Source: Actinomycetes bacterium (GTDB lineage Bacteria; Actinomycetota; Acidimicrobiia; Acidimicrobiales; JAMCPL01). From it: 54,144 nt of DNA. The translations under genes were made by a program, and so were the position numbers. Where the stretch lies: assembly GCA_021841005.1 (NCBI GenBank), contig JAKBVZ010000014.1, forward strand, positions 1-54,144, written 5' to 3'. Numbering within the stretch: the stretch's first letter is position 1; every line of letters begins with the position of its first letter. Under the pieces are notes generated by a model, which saw nothing but the letters and a program-made list of their open reading frames with translations, did not search any database and was not told the DNA's origin. Positions 27,741 to 41,273 of this stretch are shown in pieces.

Positions 27741-27919
27741 CTCCGTGTTGGGATCAGGTCGTTCTCGGAACGGTTCCGGTGGATGCGTAGCCTGCACGTG
27801 CACCCGGTAAGCGACCTAGGCGGTATGCAGGGATACAGGTGATGGCTAGTGATGGCTAGTGAGATGGGTAGTGGGTGATGGGTGGTGAGTGATGAGTGCA
27901 GATTTGGATGAAATCGTCG
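27741..27919. repeat. Convergent intergenic region with GTGATGG repeats
   Basis: Between the ends of thpR and priA, 27839-27896 is a degenerate purine-rich repeat. It begins with two perfect copies of GTGATGGCTA and continues as GTGRTGGG-like units. No T-rich terminator hairpin is visible; a CGGAAC/GTTCCG inverted repeat lies near 27766-27779. Confidence 0.6.
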
Positions 27920-30319
27920 TCACAGCGAGGACGGATCGACCTCCACCCGCACGCGTTGTGCCGGTCGCTTAGTAGCTGCCAGCAGGTCGCACAGTGCCTT
28001 ATGGTCTGCCCTACCGTTTCCAGCTGAAACCATCCATACTCCACCGGGCAATTCATTCACGCAGATTACCGATCCACTTACGTCTTCACCAGCCGTACGT
28101 TCGACCATGTGAGCATATGCTTCTGCGCCAGGACCACTAAGGCGAGCCACCGCTGAATACGGTGGCAGCGAGAGCTTCTTGCGGATGGCCGACTCGATAC
28201 TCGTAAAAATATCAGGATCGCCAGCCAGTGCAGCCCTGATCACAGGATGATCGGGCACTCTGGTCTGGACGACAAGCCCGCCGTTGTAACGAGGCGGATT
28301 GTGAGGAGAAGCCTCGTTACCAGAGTTGTTACCGGAAACCACCGTAGCGTTGTGGTCGTAAGCGATCATATCATCATCGTCACGTCCATCGGTACCGCTG
28401 GCTTCGGTATTATATACACGTAAAGCGTATCCGGAATCCCTGGTAATCCATGCGGCCCGGATGAGCATGGCTATGGCGTTCTCCGCCGCGTCGAGCCGTG
28501 GCGCGAGCAGATCCAGGTCGATATCGAGGAAGATGACCACATTGGCGTGTGTACGCCTGTAGAGCACCGCCTCCGTGCCTAGGTACAACTGCACCGGCCT
28601 CGCTGGAGCCTCAGGTGCCTGCCCGGCGCCTAGTACCGTGCCTTCAGTGCTACTGCAGCCTCCGCTACTGCCGCCCGTGCCTCTGTCACCCGTTCCACTG
28701 CCACCTCCGTTGCCGGTGCTGCTCGCCCTATTGGCACTACGCCAGACCTCCCCTACCGGTACCCCGAAATACTTCTCGAGCCTTTGCTTGATCCGGCTGA
28801 TCTTGCTTTGTTCCTGACGAAATCGATGATTGCCACAATAGGGACATCTCGCATCGAATATGCTGCCACACCTTGCACAAGACAGACGCAACTCAGCAGA
28901 GTCGGCAGAGTCAGCGGAGTCGGCAGAGTCGGCGGAGTCAGCGGCTCTGGTGCCGGGATCTCTGCGGATATCCTCCTGCCAGTTCGAAGAGAGACGCGAG
29001 TCTGCGGATTTGCCAGACCCAGCAGCGATGTCGCCACCACCTGAAGGTGCAGCGACCGTCACGGTTTCCACAACATCACCGTGAGATCGTGGCAAGTAGT
29101 CCAGTGCATGGTTACATCTAGTGCAGCGAGGTACCTTGTGGCAGGCACTGCAGATAGTCAACTTTATTTTAGAAAATCTGTTCAGTACAAGCAGGCCAAT
29201 CCGTTCAGGACTGCCGAGTACCCATCGAATCGCATACTTGACTTCGTCGCTCAGGATAACCTCGTAGGGATCCTCTTTCGCGAGATCCACCACCGTGATA
29301 GAAGGCCATCCGTGGCGCTCGTGGGAGATCGGTGAATAGACGTCCGGGCACTCCTCGAGCAGTGCCAATGTAGGCCAGGAAGTGATGAGCCGGCACGGTA
29401 CCCCTGCTCGGCGGCTACGTTCGGCCGCCACCTGCCAGGCGGACCATGACGGTGTGCGCTCCTCTTTGTAGAGCGAATCGTGTGCTGACAACACGAAAAT
29501 GCCTAGTAGTGCTGGCAACGGAGCAAACACGGCTTGGCGCGTGCCGACTGCGATGCACCCTCCTTCCCATGCCATGTCCCAGTCATCAGGCAATAGTGCG
29601 ACTGGAAATCCAAAACGCCTTAGTATGATGGCGGTATACCGCGCCTCCAGATGCGTCGGACACAGTACTAGCACTCCCGGACTTGCGCCTGACTCTCGGC
29701 AGGCGATGGCCTTGTCTACCAGCGAATGGCTCTCGCGTAGCTGCCCTGCTATCCACAACGTACCGTCAATCGCCGGTGGAAGCCGGACAATCACTGGGCC
29801 TGACTGTACCAGGACCTCCTGTCCACGATGGATTTGCCGGTAGCATGGCCGCTCGAGATCTATTTGTCTGTCATATGGCCGGTCAGGACAGTGCCCCACC
29901 ATATTTCCACTGCTAGCAAGCTGGTACTTGCCTGACTGGTCGCCGTCCAAGCTCGCCATAAGATCATGAGCAGGTACCCTGACCCGGTGCGGATCGACGA
30001 TCCTCGGTGATGAAGCGGTCGCCAGTACACCAGACCACCTGCCGTTCCACCGCCATGCCACCCATCGAGCCAATTCAATGACTTCTGGAGGCGGGCCCTT
30101 CGATCTGGCCCGTATTATGGATTTCAGCTCTAGGTTCTCCACGAGATCGCCGTGATCACGGTGGATGGCGGTTACCCAACCACGGACCTTGCGATTGCGG
30201 AATGGTACGATGACCTCGAGTCCCATCTCGATGGCACTCTCCAGATGTTCGGGAACAGCATAGTCGAATTCGTGATCTATCCCGCGAATATCCGGCAATA
30301 CTTTTACAACCAGTTGCAT
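27920..30319 (-). CDS. priA: Primosomal protein N' (PriA), helicase-degenerate type
   Basis: This 799-residue replication-restart protein has the N-terminal 3'-DNA-binding domain (MQLVVKVLPDIRGIDHEFDY) and zinc-binding cysteine pairs CSACHKVPRCTRC and LSCARCGSIFDARCPYCG. No Walker A GxGKT is present in the helicase region, and the DEAH position reads LSAHDSLYKEERTPSW, so ATPase activity is probably lost, as in other actinobacterial PriA proteins. A (DSA)5 repeat and a Gly/Ser-rich insert lie between the zinc modules. ATG 30319 is chosen on homology and has no clear ribosome site; the frame extends to 30496 through an intergenic repeat. Confidence 0.88.
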   Translation of the reverse strand: MQLVVKVLPDIRGIDHEFDYAVPEHLESAIEMGLEVIVPFRNRKVRGWVTAIHRDHGDLVENLELKSIIRARSKGPPPEVIELARWVAWRWNGRWSGVLATASSPRIVDPHRVRVPAHDLMASLDGDQSGKYQLASSGNMVGHCPDRPYDRQIDLERPCYRQIHRGQEVLVQSGPVIVRLPPAIDGTLWIAGQLRESHSLVDKAIACRESGASPGVLVLCPTHLEARYTAIILRRFGFPVALLPDDWDMAWEGGCIAVGTRQAVFAPLPALLGIFVLSAHDSLYKEERTPSWSAWQVAAERSRRAGVPCRLITSWPTLALLEECPDVYSPISHERHGWPSITVVDLAKEDPYEVILSDEVKYAIRWVLGSPERIGLLVLNRFSKIKLTICSACHKVPRCTRCNHALDYLPRSHGDVVETVTVAAPSGGGDIAAGSGKSADSRLSSNWQEDIRRDPGTRAADSADSADSADSADSAELRLSCARCGSIFDARCPYCGNHRFRQEQSKISRIKQRLEKYFGVPVGEVWRSANRASSTGNGGGSGTGDRGTGGSSGGCSSTEGTVLGAGQAPEAPARPVQLYLGTEAVLYRRTHANVVIFLDIDLDLLAPRLDAAENAIAMLIRAAWITRDSGYALRVYNTEASGTDGRDDDDMIAYDHNATVVSGNNSGNEASPHNPPRYNGGLVVQTRVPDHPVIRAALAGDPDIFTSIESAIRKKLSLPPYSAVARLSGPGAEAYAHMVERTAGEDVSGSVICVNELPGGVWMVSAGNGRADHKALCDLLAATKRPAQRVRVEVDPSSL

Positions 30320-30370
30320 GACTTGAAGATGGCAGGTAGGTGTACCACGGTAAGGATGGTTATGCCTGCT

Positions 30371-30430
30371 TGCCCGGCTGGATATGGCCTTGCCCGGCTG
30401 GATATGGCCTTGCCCGGCTGGATCCGATAG
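30371..30430. repeat. 20-bp tandem repeats between metK and priA
   Basis: Two perfect 20-bp units and a third that diverges after GGAT (TGCCCGGCTGGATATGGCCT core) lie in the 244-bp gap between metK and the priA start. The rest of that gap shows no RNA gene or clear terminator. Confidence 0.92.
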
Positions 30431-30563
30431 GCCGGAGTACCTCTCCAAGCACGCTGCCAGATCGAGATTTGCCCCGCCTTCGAGCATGGGATGCAACGGA
30501 CCATCCGTTCACGCATGCCGCCGAGGTGCCGACCAATCCGGATCCTCCACCGGGCCGCAACGA

Positions 30564-31766
30564 TCAGATTCCGAGGTATTGCTTGACTTCGTGCAGCTTG
30601 GTGGTATCCTCCCAAGTGAATTCCTTGTCAGACCTCCCAAAGTGCCCGTACGACGCAGTCTTCCTGTATATCGGACGTAAGAGATCTAGCTCCTTCACGA
30701 TAGATGCGGGCCTCAAGTCAAACACCTCGGCTATGCAGCTACTGATCTTGTCAGGATCGACTCTTTCCGAGCCGAATGTCTCGATGTGCACCGATACGGG
30801 GCGGGCAACTCCGATTGCGTAGGCAATCTGTATTTCGCAGCGGCCTGCGGCTCCCGACGCAACGATATGCTTGGCCACCCAACGAGCCGCGTAAGCACCC
30901 GACCTATCAACTTTCGATGGGTCCTTACCCGAGAACGCTCCACCGCCGTTGCGCGCCATCCCTCCATATGTATCCACGATGATCTTGCGACCGGTCAGAC
31001 CCGTATCCGCCGCCGGTCCTCCAAGCTCGAATTTACCTGTCGGATTGCAAAGTACCTTCATCCCGGAGCAGTCAAGGGACGGCGGCAGGAGTGGCTCGAT
31101 TACATGCTCCCTCAAGTCCGGCAGCAACATGGTCTCCAAATCGAGATCAGCTGCATGCTGGGTGGAGATGAGCACTGTATCTATCCCTACAGGCCGGTTG
31201 CCCTCATATTTCACAGTTACCTGCGTCTTGCCGTCAGGCCTGAGGTAAGGCAGCACGCCTACACGCCGTACCTGTGAGAGCCTCTGCGCCAAGCGGTGAG
31301 CCAACCAGATTGGCATTGGCATGAGGTCCGGAGTGTCCTCGCATGCATACCCGAACACCATTCCTTGATCACCGGCGCCCTGCATATCCAGCGGATCAGA
31401 TGCGGCAGCGAGACCCGTCCTCACCTCGTATGCGCTTGACACACCCTGATCTATGTCAGGAGACTGCTCGTCAATGGCTACGATGACACCGCATGACTTA
31501 CCATTGAACCCGAAAGCATCGTTGTCGTACCCTATACTGGTTATCGTCCTGCGAGCAATCGATGAAACATCTACATAGCATGAAGTCGATATCTCACCTG
31601 CTATGACCACAAGGCCAGTGGTCAACAGGGTTTCACATGCCACTCGTCCGGTCTTGTCGGACTCGAGCACCGTATCGAGTATGGCGTCGGAAATTTGATC
31701 CGCTATCTTGTCCGGGTGTCCCTCTGTTACGGACTCCGAGGTAAATGTCCACTTCCTGTCAGTCAA
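30564..31766 (-). CDS. metK: S-adenosylmethionine synthetase
   Basis: This 400-residue enzyme makes AdoMet from methionine and ATP. Signatures are [30 protein letters not shown] and [20 protein letters not shown], all intact. The start is TTG at 31766 (then TDRKWTF), with a perfect AAGGAG 7 nt upstream at 31774-31779; the frame extending to 31793 is ignored because the ribosome site would fall inside it. The 116-bp leader shows no recognisable SAM riboswitch. Confidence 0.96.
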   Translation of the reverse strand: MTDRKWTFTSESVTEGHPDKIADQISDAILDTVLESDKTGRVACETLLTTGLVVIAGEISTSCYVDVSSIARRTITSIGYDNDAFGFNGKSCGVIVAIDEQSPDIDQGVSSAYEVRTGLAAASDPLDMQGAGDQGMVFGYACEDTPDLMPMPIWLAHRLAQRLSQVRRVGVLPYLRPDGKTQVTVKYEGNRPVGIDTVLISTQHAADLDLETMLLPDLREHVIEPLLPPSLDCSGMKVLCNPTGKFELGGPAADTGLTGRKIIVDTYGGMARNGGGAFSGKDPSKVDRSGAYAARWVAKHIVASGAAGRCEIQIAYAIGVARPVSVHIETFGSERVDPDKISSCIAEVFDLRPASIVKELDLLRPIYRKTASYGHFGRSDKEFTWEDTTKLHEVKQYLGI

Positions 31767-31882
31767 AATATATCTCCTTATGGCTACCGCCACAGGTACC
31801 TCGTATATCGAAATAAGCTGCCACTCGATACCTCGATGACCCGGGCACCGTAAATAATTCCATCAGTACGGCCAGCCTATCA

Positions 31883-33151
31883 CTACGACATGGTGCTTGG
31901 GCGCAGCGACAACACGCTGTCCAGTATCCTGCGGGAGACCTCGTCCTTGGACGACAGGGGAACCTCGACACGGAGCCCGCCGGCACCCAGTATCAATACC
32001 TCATTGTCATCTGAACCGAACCCGGAAGACGCACAGGTGATATCGTTCAGAACGATCAAGTCAATACCCTTGGCGTGAAGCTTTGTACGGGCGCTGGACT
32101 CGTCCATGCCCACTTCGGCGGCAAATCCCACCAGCAGTTGCCCGTCCCTCTTTGCCGCTGCAACTTCTGCCAGGATGTCCGGCGTTGGCTCCAACTCTAG
32201 GCGCAATATGCCATCGGTCCGGTGTAATTTCGTGCCCGCCACCTGGGCCGGACGGAAATCTGCAACCGCGGCGGCCATCACGATGACATCCGCTTCCCCG
32301 GCATGCTGCAGAACCGCTTGCTCCATATCGGAAGCGCTTTCAACCGGTATTTCCTGGATTCCCTCAGGATAGGGCAGGTCAACTGTTGTGACAAGGGTAA
32401 CTTCCGCTCCCCTGCTGAAAGCATTTCGGGCAATGGCATAGCCTTGTTTGCCGGAGGAACGGTTGGTGATGGTACGTACAGGATCAATGGACTCACGGGT
32501 GCCGCCGGCTGTAACCAGAACCTTGATTCCATGGAAATCGCCGCCTCCACCGGCGTTTGAAGTGCTCCTGCGCCCCATTGCTGATTGCTCGTTATCCAGG
32601 GTGGCGAGTATGTCCAGAACTTTCGACACAATGACTTCAACCGGCACAAGCCTGCCGATCCCGGTATCGCCTCCAGCCAGTTTTCCATTCTCCGGTGGGA
32701 TTATATGCACACCGAAGGACTTCACGGTCTTCACGTTCCGCTGGACGGCAGGATGTTCCCACATCTCTGTGTGCATTGCGGGACAGATGACCATCGGAGC
32801 GGTGGATGCAAGCACGGTAGCGGAAAGAAGATCATCTGCCAGTCCCGATGCAATCTTGGCGATAAAATTCGCAGTTGCGGGCAGGACTACGACAATGTCA
32901 GCTTCTCGTGCAAGATGCGTATGCGGTATCGGGTCGGCGGTACCAAACAACGATACTCGCGCGGGCTCGGAGGCAAGGCTTGAGAACGTAAGGGGCGCCA
33001 CAAAGCGAGTGGCCTCCTCGGTCATGACCGGAAGCACCCTTAACCCACTGTCGAGAAGCCTCCTGCATACATCTACAGCCTTGTACGCAGCTATTCCACC
33101 AGTGATACCTAGAACAACGGTCTTCGACCGGTGATCCGTTGCTGGCAACAT
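31883..33151 (-). CDS. coaBC: CoaBC, phosphopantothenoylcysteine decarboxylase/synthetase
   Basis: This 422-residue bifunctional enzyme performs two steps of coenzyme A synthesis. The N-terminal CoaC flavoprotein (about 1-190) shows LGITGGIAAYKAVD and CPAMHTEMWEHPAV; the His variant of the PxMNxxMW motif is the one I recall in other actinobacteria. The C-terminal CoaB part starts with VLVTAGGTRESIDPVR and includes NRSSGKQGYA. ATG 33151 shares its A with the rpoZ stop (TGATG), so translation is coupled. Confidence 0.95.
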   Translation of the reverse strand: MLPATDHRSKTVVLGITGGIAAYKAVDVCRRLLDSGLRVLPVMTEEATRFVAPLTFSSLASEPARVSLFGTADPIPHTHLAREADIVVVLPATANFIAKIASGLADDLLSATVLASTAPMVICPAMHTEMWEHPAVQRNVKTVKSFGVHIIPPENGKLAGGDTGIGRLVPVEVIVSKVLDILATLDNEQSAMGRRSTSNAGGGGDFHGIKVLVTAGGTRESIDPVRTITNRSSGKQGYAIARNAFSRGAEVTLVTTVDLPYPEGIQEIPVESASDMEQAVLQHAGEADVIVMAAAVADFRPAQVAGTKLHRTDGILRLELEPTPDILAEVAAAKRDGQLLVGFAAEVGMDESSARTKLHAKGIDLIVLNDITCASSGFGSDDNEVLILGAGGLRVEVPLSSKDEVSRRILDSVLSLRPSTMS

Positions 33152-33594
33152 CAGGCCTCTACGGGTTCGTTTCCCTCCGGCGCATCTGATTCACCGTCAT
33201 CTGATTCACCGTCATCTGATTCACCGTCATCTGATTCACCGTCATCTGATTCACCGTCATCTGACGACTGCGATATCTCATAAAACATACCTGATGCATC
33301 TTCGCTACTTATGCCATCATCGGCGGCAACTTCATTCTGAGGAATCTCAGCAGCAGGCCTGGACACCAATTTTCCTGCAGCAATCTCTTCGAAGGCCATG
33401 GTAAGAGCCTTGTCGGACAGCGATGCAACCTGAGGCGGCACCAATCCCTTGATGGATTGACCAAGGCTGGAGTAGTAGAGACTAATCTGCCTAGCTCTCT
33501 TCCCGGCGACAACCGCCAGCTTGAACTTTGAGCCTATCCGATCAATGAGATCTTCAATGGGGGGTTCGACCAATGTAGGACGATTTTTGAACAT
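33151..33594 (-). CDS. rpoZ: RNA polymerase omega subunit with acidic repeat tail
   Basis: This 147-residue omega subunit helps assemble RNA polymerase. The core (about 1-90) has PPIEDLIDRIGSKFKLAVVAGKRARQI and the ALTMAFEEIAAGKL helix typical of actinobacterial omega. The C-terminal ~55 residues are an acidic tail with five perfect (DDGES) repeats, which is unusual. ATG 33594 (MFKNRP) is chosen with AGGAG eight bases upstream; an ATG two codons earlier is too close to it. It sits between gmk and coaBC as in other actinobacteria. Confidence 0.93.
   Translation of the reverse strand: MFKNRPTLVEPPIEDLIDRIGSKFKLAVVAGKRARQISLYYSSLGQSIKGLVPPQVASLSDKALTMAFEEIAAGKLVSRPAAEIPQNEVAADDGISSEDASGMFYEISQSSDDGESDDGESDDGESDDGESDDGESDAPEGNEPVEA
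33183..33257 (-). repeat. Five perfect 15-bp tandem repeats in rpoZ
   Basis: Five identical 15-bp units (CATCTGATTCACCGT on the plus strand) encode the (DDGES)5 tail of omega, followed by a partial sixth. Perfect identity at third codon positions implies a recent expansion. Confidence 0.97.
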
Positions 33595-33695
33595 AATCAT
33601 TTCTCCTGTATAGCTAAGTGGTTTAGCGAAAACCTTGTACTGTGTCACCATGTAAGTCGACCTGAACCACGGGTTCTTGGCGCCTGTGGCCCGGT

Positions 33696-34313
33696 TCAGC
33701 GAGAACCTTGAACTGCGTCACCATGCAACTGTTTGCCGGCAGTACGCCTGCGCTCCTCTATAATAGCATCAATCTCATCCACAGCCTGATCGATCGAGTC
33801 ATTCACCACTTCTGCATCTGCGATGTCGCTTGCTGCCTTTATTTCCTTGATCGCCGCAGCCATCCTCAATGCAACGTGCTCGTCATCGTCTCCCCTCTGC
33901 TCGAGACGCATCTGCTGCTCTTCCTGCGAAGGAGCCAGCAGCAATATTACGAGGGCACCGGGATTTGCATGCCGTATCTGGGTCGCACCCTGGACATCTA
34001 TCTCGAGCAAAATATCCCGTCCGCCCGGACCGTCAGCGGTATCAAGGCGATCCGGCCATGGCGTACCGTAGAGGTTCCCTAGAAATTCCGCCCACTCCAT
34101 GAAGCCGCCACTTGACGCTTTGGCCTCAAAGGTCGGCCGGTCTACGAAGTAGTAAGCATCGTCCTTCTCGTTTACCCTTCTGGTGCGAGTCGTCCAAGAG
34201 CGACTAAGCCACAGCTTCGGGTCGCGCTCTACCAAGCGCCGGGCAACTGTACCCTTGCCGACGCCTCCAGGACCGCAAAGGACCACTACCAGCGGTTCCC
34301 TTGGATGATACAC
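33696..34313 (-). CDS. gmk: Guanylate kinase
   Basis: This 205-residue enzyme phosphorylates GMP to GDP. The P-loop GPGGVGKGT is at residues 14-22. The GMP-binding region follows with SRSWTTRTRR and GGFMEWAEFLGNLYGTP, and the ILLEIDVQGA strand and QRGDDDEHVALRM lid complete the fold. The start is GTG at 34313 with AGG five bases upstream, 15 bp after mihF. The last ~35 bp of the gene are imperfectly repeated downstream at 33621-33655. Confidence 0.94.
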   Translation of the reverse strand: MYHPREPLVVVLCGPGGVGKGTVARRLVERDPKLWLSRSWTTRTRRVNEKDDAYYFVDRPTFEAKASSGGFMEWAEFLGNLYGTPWPDRLDTADGPGGRDILLEIDVQGATQIRHANPGALVILLLAPSQEEQQMRLEQRGDDDEHVALRMAAAIKEIKAASDIADAEVVNDSIDQAVDEIDAIIEERRRTAGKQLHGDAVQGSR

Positions 34314-34328
34314 TCAAGCCTAAGGAAG

Positions 34329-34646
34329 CTACTTCGATATACGGCTTACGAGAGCGTCCCGCTGGTTGGCCCCTAGGCCCTGCAGCCGGCGGGTGTCACT
34401 GATCCCGATCTCCTCCATCATGCGACGGGCCTTAACCTTACCGAGCCCAGGCAATGATTCCAGTACGGACTGTACCTTCATCTTGCCGATGGTCTCATCC
34501 TTGTCGGCCTTCTTGAGCAGGTCGGTCAGGGACACCTGGCCCATCTTGAGCTTTTCCTTCAGCTCCGCTCTGTCACGCCGTACTTTGGCCGCCTTTTTCA
34601 AGGCTGCTTGTCTTTGTTCTGCTGTCAATGTAGGTGGATTTGGCAT
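34329..34646 (-). CDS. mihF: Actinobacterial integration host factor
   Basis: This 105-residue nucleoid protein is unrelated to proteobacterial IHF. It is recognised by AEQRQAALKKAAKVRRDRAELKEKLK, the central ADKDETIGKMKVQSVLESLPG, and the helix-turn-helix-like LGKVKARRMMEEIGI and RRLQGLGANQRDAL. It binds DNA without strong sequence preference and affects chromosome structure. The position between pyrF and gmk is conserved in Streptomyces and other actinobacteria. Confidence 0.95.
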   Translation of the reverse strand: MPNPPTLTAEQRQAALKKAAKVRRDRAELKEKLKMGQVSLTDLLKKADKDETIGKMKVQSVLESLPGLGKVKARRMMEEIGISDTRRLQGLGANQRDALVSRISK

Positions 34647-34681
34647 GGCTGTACTTTAGCAGGTCAGCGGACGCTTGTCAT

Positions 34682-35410
34682 CTATTTCGAGGAAATTGCC
34701 CGTTCGACATCTTCACGGATACTGAAGGCCGTAGCAAGGGGATTCCGTGACGCGGTAACAGCCCTGCCCACGACCAGCAAGTCAGCGCCTTTTTCAATGG
34801 CCTGCGCCGGCGTGGAAGCCCTGACCTGGTCGTGATGCGGATCGCCAGGGAGCCGGATTCCAGGAACAACCGCTATCAGCCCAGGATGCCGCTGTTTCAG
34901 CGCGTATACATCGTCTGCAGAGCATACTATTCCTGCGCACCCCGACTGAGCCGCTAACTCCGTCCGGTGATGGACCTCTCCAGCTTGGGCAATTTCGCTG
35001 GTCAATACCGTCACCGCCAGCACATTGGATACAGGATGCCCCGATTCCTCAGCACCTTGCCTGCATCCTGCCACAGCTGCCTCGAGGGTACTCATACCTC
35101 CGGCCCCATGTACGGTTACATAGCTGCAACCTAATCGTCCCAGCACCCGAGCCGCCTTCTCGACAGTAGTGGGGATATCATAAAGCTTTAGATCCACGAA
35201 CACCCGGAATCCCTCACTGATGAGCCTGGTTACAGCGGCCGGGCCGCATGCCGAGAACAGCTCGAGTCCCACCTTCACGACACCGAATACCTCTTTTGCC
35301 GCCGCCGCCATCTCCACCGCCCTGTCGAGATCATCGGTGTCGAGAGCCAATGCAAGCCGGAACCTGACATCGTCCTTGATATTGTCCCTGACGTCCTGTC
35401 TTGGTCTCAC
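34682..35410 (-). CDS. pyrF: Orotidine 5'-phosphate decarboxylase
   Basis: This 242-residue enzyme carries out the last step of UMP synthesis. The catalytic D-x-K-x-x-D array is FVDLKLYDIPTTV, preceded by LALALDTDD and followed by the phosphate-binding VVPGIRLPGD and LLVVGRAVT. The start is GTG at 35410, overlapping the pyrD stop by 4 bp (GTGA). The length and motifs are those of the shorter bacterial PyrF type. Confidence 0.95.
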   Translation of the reverse strand: MRPRQDVRDNIKDDVRFRLALALDTDDLDRAVEMAAAAKEVFGVVKVGLELFSACGPAAVTRLISEGFRVFVDLKLYDIPTTVEKAARVLGRLGCSYVTVHGAGGMSTLEAAVAGCRQGAEESGHPVSNVLAVTVLTSEIAQAGEVHHRTELAAQSGCAGIVCSADDVYALKQRHPGLIAVVPGIRLPGDPHHDQVRASTPAQAIEKGADLLVVGRAVTASRNPLATAFSIREDVERAISSK

Positions 35411-36431
35411 TGGTAAGTGTCTCCTGTGGCCTCTGAGCTTGCTACATCCTCTCCACCCTCTTCACCCTCTACACCCTCTACACCCTCTACACCCTCTACA
35501 CTCGTGACGCTCACTGCACTGGTCAGGTCAGCTACACGCCTGATCCCATGCAGCCTGCACCAGCGTTTCAACTCACGCTGGACTCGCATGGGTGCTCTCG
35601 GATCCAGCATCGTCGCGGTACCTACTTCCACTGCATCCGCTCCAGCCATCATCATCTCCACCGCATGCCTGCCCCTGGAAATACCACCCACCCCGACTAT
35701 GCCGACCTCCGGGTTGGCCCTGCGGACATCATGTACCGCCCTGACTGCAACCGGCCTGATTGCCGGTCCGGACACGCCGCCGCCACGCGGTCCAGAGCCG
35801 AGTGAATACCGCCGCTTATCAATGTCGATTGCCATACCCAGCAACGTATTTATCAGTACCAATCCCTCAGCGCCGGCATCGATGGCTGAGGCTGCAATCT
35901 CCAGCAGGTCAGCTACATTTGCGGACAACTTCACCCATAGCGGGAGTCCTGCCTGGGTCGCGGCACGGACAGCGCCGGCAGTGGCATCCGGCGAATGGGC
36001 AAACATCCTGTTCCTGTCCTCGACGTTCGGACAGCTCACGTTGACCTCGATAGCCGCGATCCCGTAGGCAGTTGACAGCATGATGGCTGCTTTCTCGAAG
36101 TCTGCAGGCGTTCTTCCCCATATGCTTGCCACTACCGTCGCGCCATGTTCGACCAGTTGCGGGAGTTCCCTGTCGAGCCAGCGCCGGATACCGTCGCCTT
36201 GCAGCCCGACGGAATTGATCATGGATGCAGGGCCGGCACATACACGAGGTGCAGGGTTACCCGGCCATTCGAAGACGGCCATGGACTTCACCACCACTGC
36301 CCCCAGCCTGTCGAGATCCATATACGCTCCCAACTCGGAACCGTACCCTGAAGTGCCTGAAGCAGTCATCACGGGGGACTTGAGACGTACGGATCCCACT
36401 GTGGCGGTCATGTCGACACTACCGGCAATGC

Positions 36432-36435
<4 letters not shown>
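35407..36435 (-). CDS. pyrD: Dihydroorotate dehydrogenase, class 1-type
   Basis: This 342-residue FMN enzyme oxidises dihydroorotate. The catalytic base is Cys in [10 protein letters not shown], which marks class 1 (class 2 enzymes use Ser). The opening [15 protein letters not shown] and [28 protein letters not shown] are most like class 1B, which normally pairs with PyrK for NAD+ reduction. No pyrK gene is in the operon. The C-terminus carries a (VEG)4-Glu/Gly-rich tail encoded by 9-bp repeats. It overlaps carB and pyrF by 4 bp each. Confidence 0.92.
35454..35498 (-). repeat. 9-bp tandem repeats in the pyrD 3' end
   Basis: One degenerate and four perfect copies of CACCCTCTA (plus strand) encode (VEG)n in the tail of dihydroorotate dehydrogenase, outside the conserved fold. 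Confidence 0.95.
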
Positions 36436-39853
<3,418 letters not shown>

Positions 39854-39854
<1 letters not shown>

Positions 39855-41230
39855 CAGGTCCTCCTGGTCCTGGTCCTGGTCTTGGCCCTAGCCCCCGCGT
39901 TCCTAGCCATCATCTCCTGCAGGGTACCGAACAGGTAGGTGGAGTCATGTGGGCCGGGTGCAGCTTCCGGGTGATACTGGACGGAAATCACGCCGGCCGT
40001 GTCGCTGCGCATGCCCTCCACTACACCATCGTTGAGATTGATGTGACTGATCTCCATGCCGGCGCGTTCCACTGATGCCCTGTCCACGGCATAGTTGTGA
40101 TTCTGGCTGGTCACCTCCACCTTGCCGGTTACAACCTGCTGTACAGGATGGTTGCCGCCATGGTGGCCGAAACGGAGCTTGTAGGTCCGGCCGCCCACCG
40201 CCCTCGCCAGTACCTGATGCCCGAGGCATATACCGAATACGGGCACCTTGCCAATCAGGTCCGACACCGTGGCAACCTGTGCATCGAGAGCGGCTGGATC
40301 ACCGGGGCCATTGGAAAGGAACACCGCATCAGGTTCGAAAGAAAGAGCATCATCAGCCTTCGCGGTAGCTGAGAGCACGAGCACCTTCGCAAAGCGCTGC
40401 AGGTATTCCAGCATGCTGCGTTTTACCCCCATGTCATACACTGCGATACGCTGTTCGCCGTACTGATACTCGCTTCGGGAGCTGTAGGCTCTGCCGTGAG
40501 AGATGGCGTTGGCATCCACGCGACCTTCGAGGTGGAAGCTTGGGCTGGCACCTGGGCTTGGGCTGGCACCTGGGCTTGGGCCACCGCTAGAGTTGCCGTC
40601 ACCATAAGGGCCAGCGAGCTGATATGCGACAGGGGTGGTCACCACCGTGGCGAGGTCTCTTCCTGTGGTGCCGGGATCGTTCTTGGCCGCCTCCAGGAGC
40701 TCTCGCACACTTCCGGAACCGAAAGCGCATCCTATAGCACCGCACTCTCTTATATGGCGGGTCAGCCGTCTGGTGTCCACTCCGGTAATGGCCGGTATGC
40801 CATTGGCAGCCAGCCAGTCCTCAAACCCTATGGTTGAACGCCACGAAGAGGGCTGCGGTTCGATGGATCTGACCACTACACCGTTCAGCCACGGCTTGGC
40901 CGCCTCGTTGTCCAATGCATTGGTGCCATAGTTGCCGATATGGGGATAGGTGAACGCAACCACCTGGCCGGCATAGGAGGGATCGGTAATCACCTCCTGG
41001 TAGCCCGCCATCACGGTATTGAATACCAGCTCGCCAGTGGCGATAGCTCCGTGATTGATGCCACCTGCGCTATATCCTTCAAACACTTCCCCGTCGGCGA
41101 GTACGAGCAGTATGGGACTGCGGGACCGTCCTGCGTGCTGCCGGTCGATGAAATCATCGAGAGATGTCACGGCAGGCGCCTTAATGTTGCATCCGCTTGA
41201 AATACACGAGCCAGGCTGCCAGGCGTGCAT
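39854..41230 (-). CDS. carA: Carbamoyl-phosphate synthase small subunit
   Basis: This 458-residue glutaminase subunit delivers ammonia to CarB. The class I amidotransferase triad is present: Cys in [14 protein letters not shown], and His and Glu in [11 protein letters not shown]. The N-terminal domain has [20 protein letters not shown]. It is longer than usual (about 380) because of an N-terminal extension, a Pro/Gly/Ser/Ala insert of 18-bp repeats between the two domains, and an Arg/Thr tail. ATG 41230 has no clear ribosome site, so a start nearer the conserved [12 protein letters not shown] is possible. Confidence 0.95.
40539..40582 (-). repeat. 18-bp tandem repeat in the carA interdomain loop
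   Basis: Two perfect copies and a partial third of an 18-bp unit encode PSPGAS-type repeats between the CarA N-terminal and glutaminase domains. Confidence 0.93.
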
Positions 41231-41273
41231 GCTCGCCAGCTATCAGAGAATGCGGCAGTAGATGAAGTGCCCA

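Noticed and set aside
31767-31882. Possible SAM riboswitch upstream of metK
   Set aside because: The 116-nt leader is short and shows none of the conserved helices or the four-way junction of SAM-I or the compact SAM-II/IV forms.
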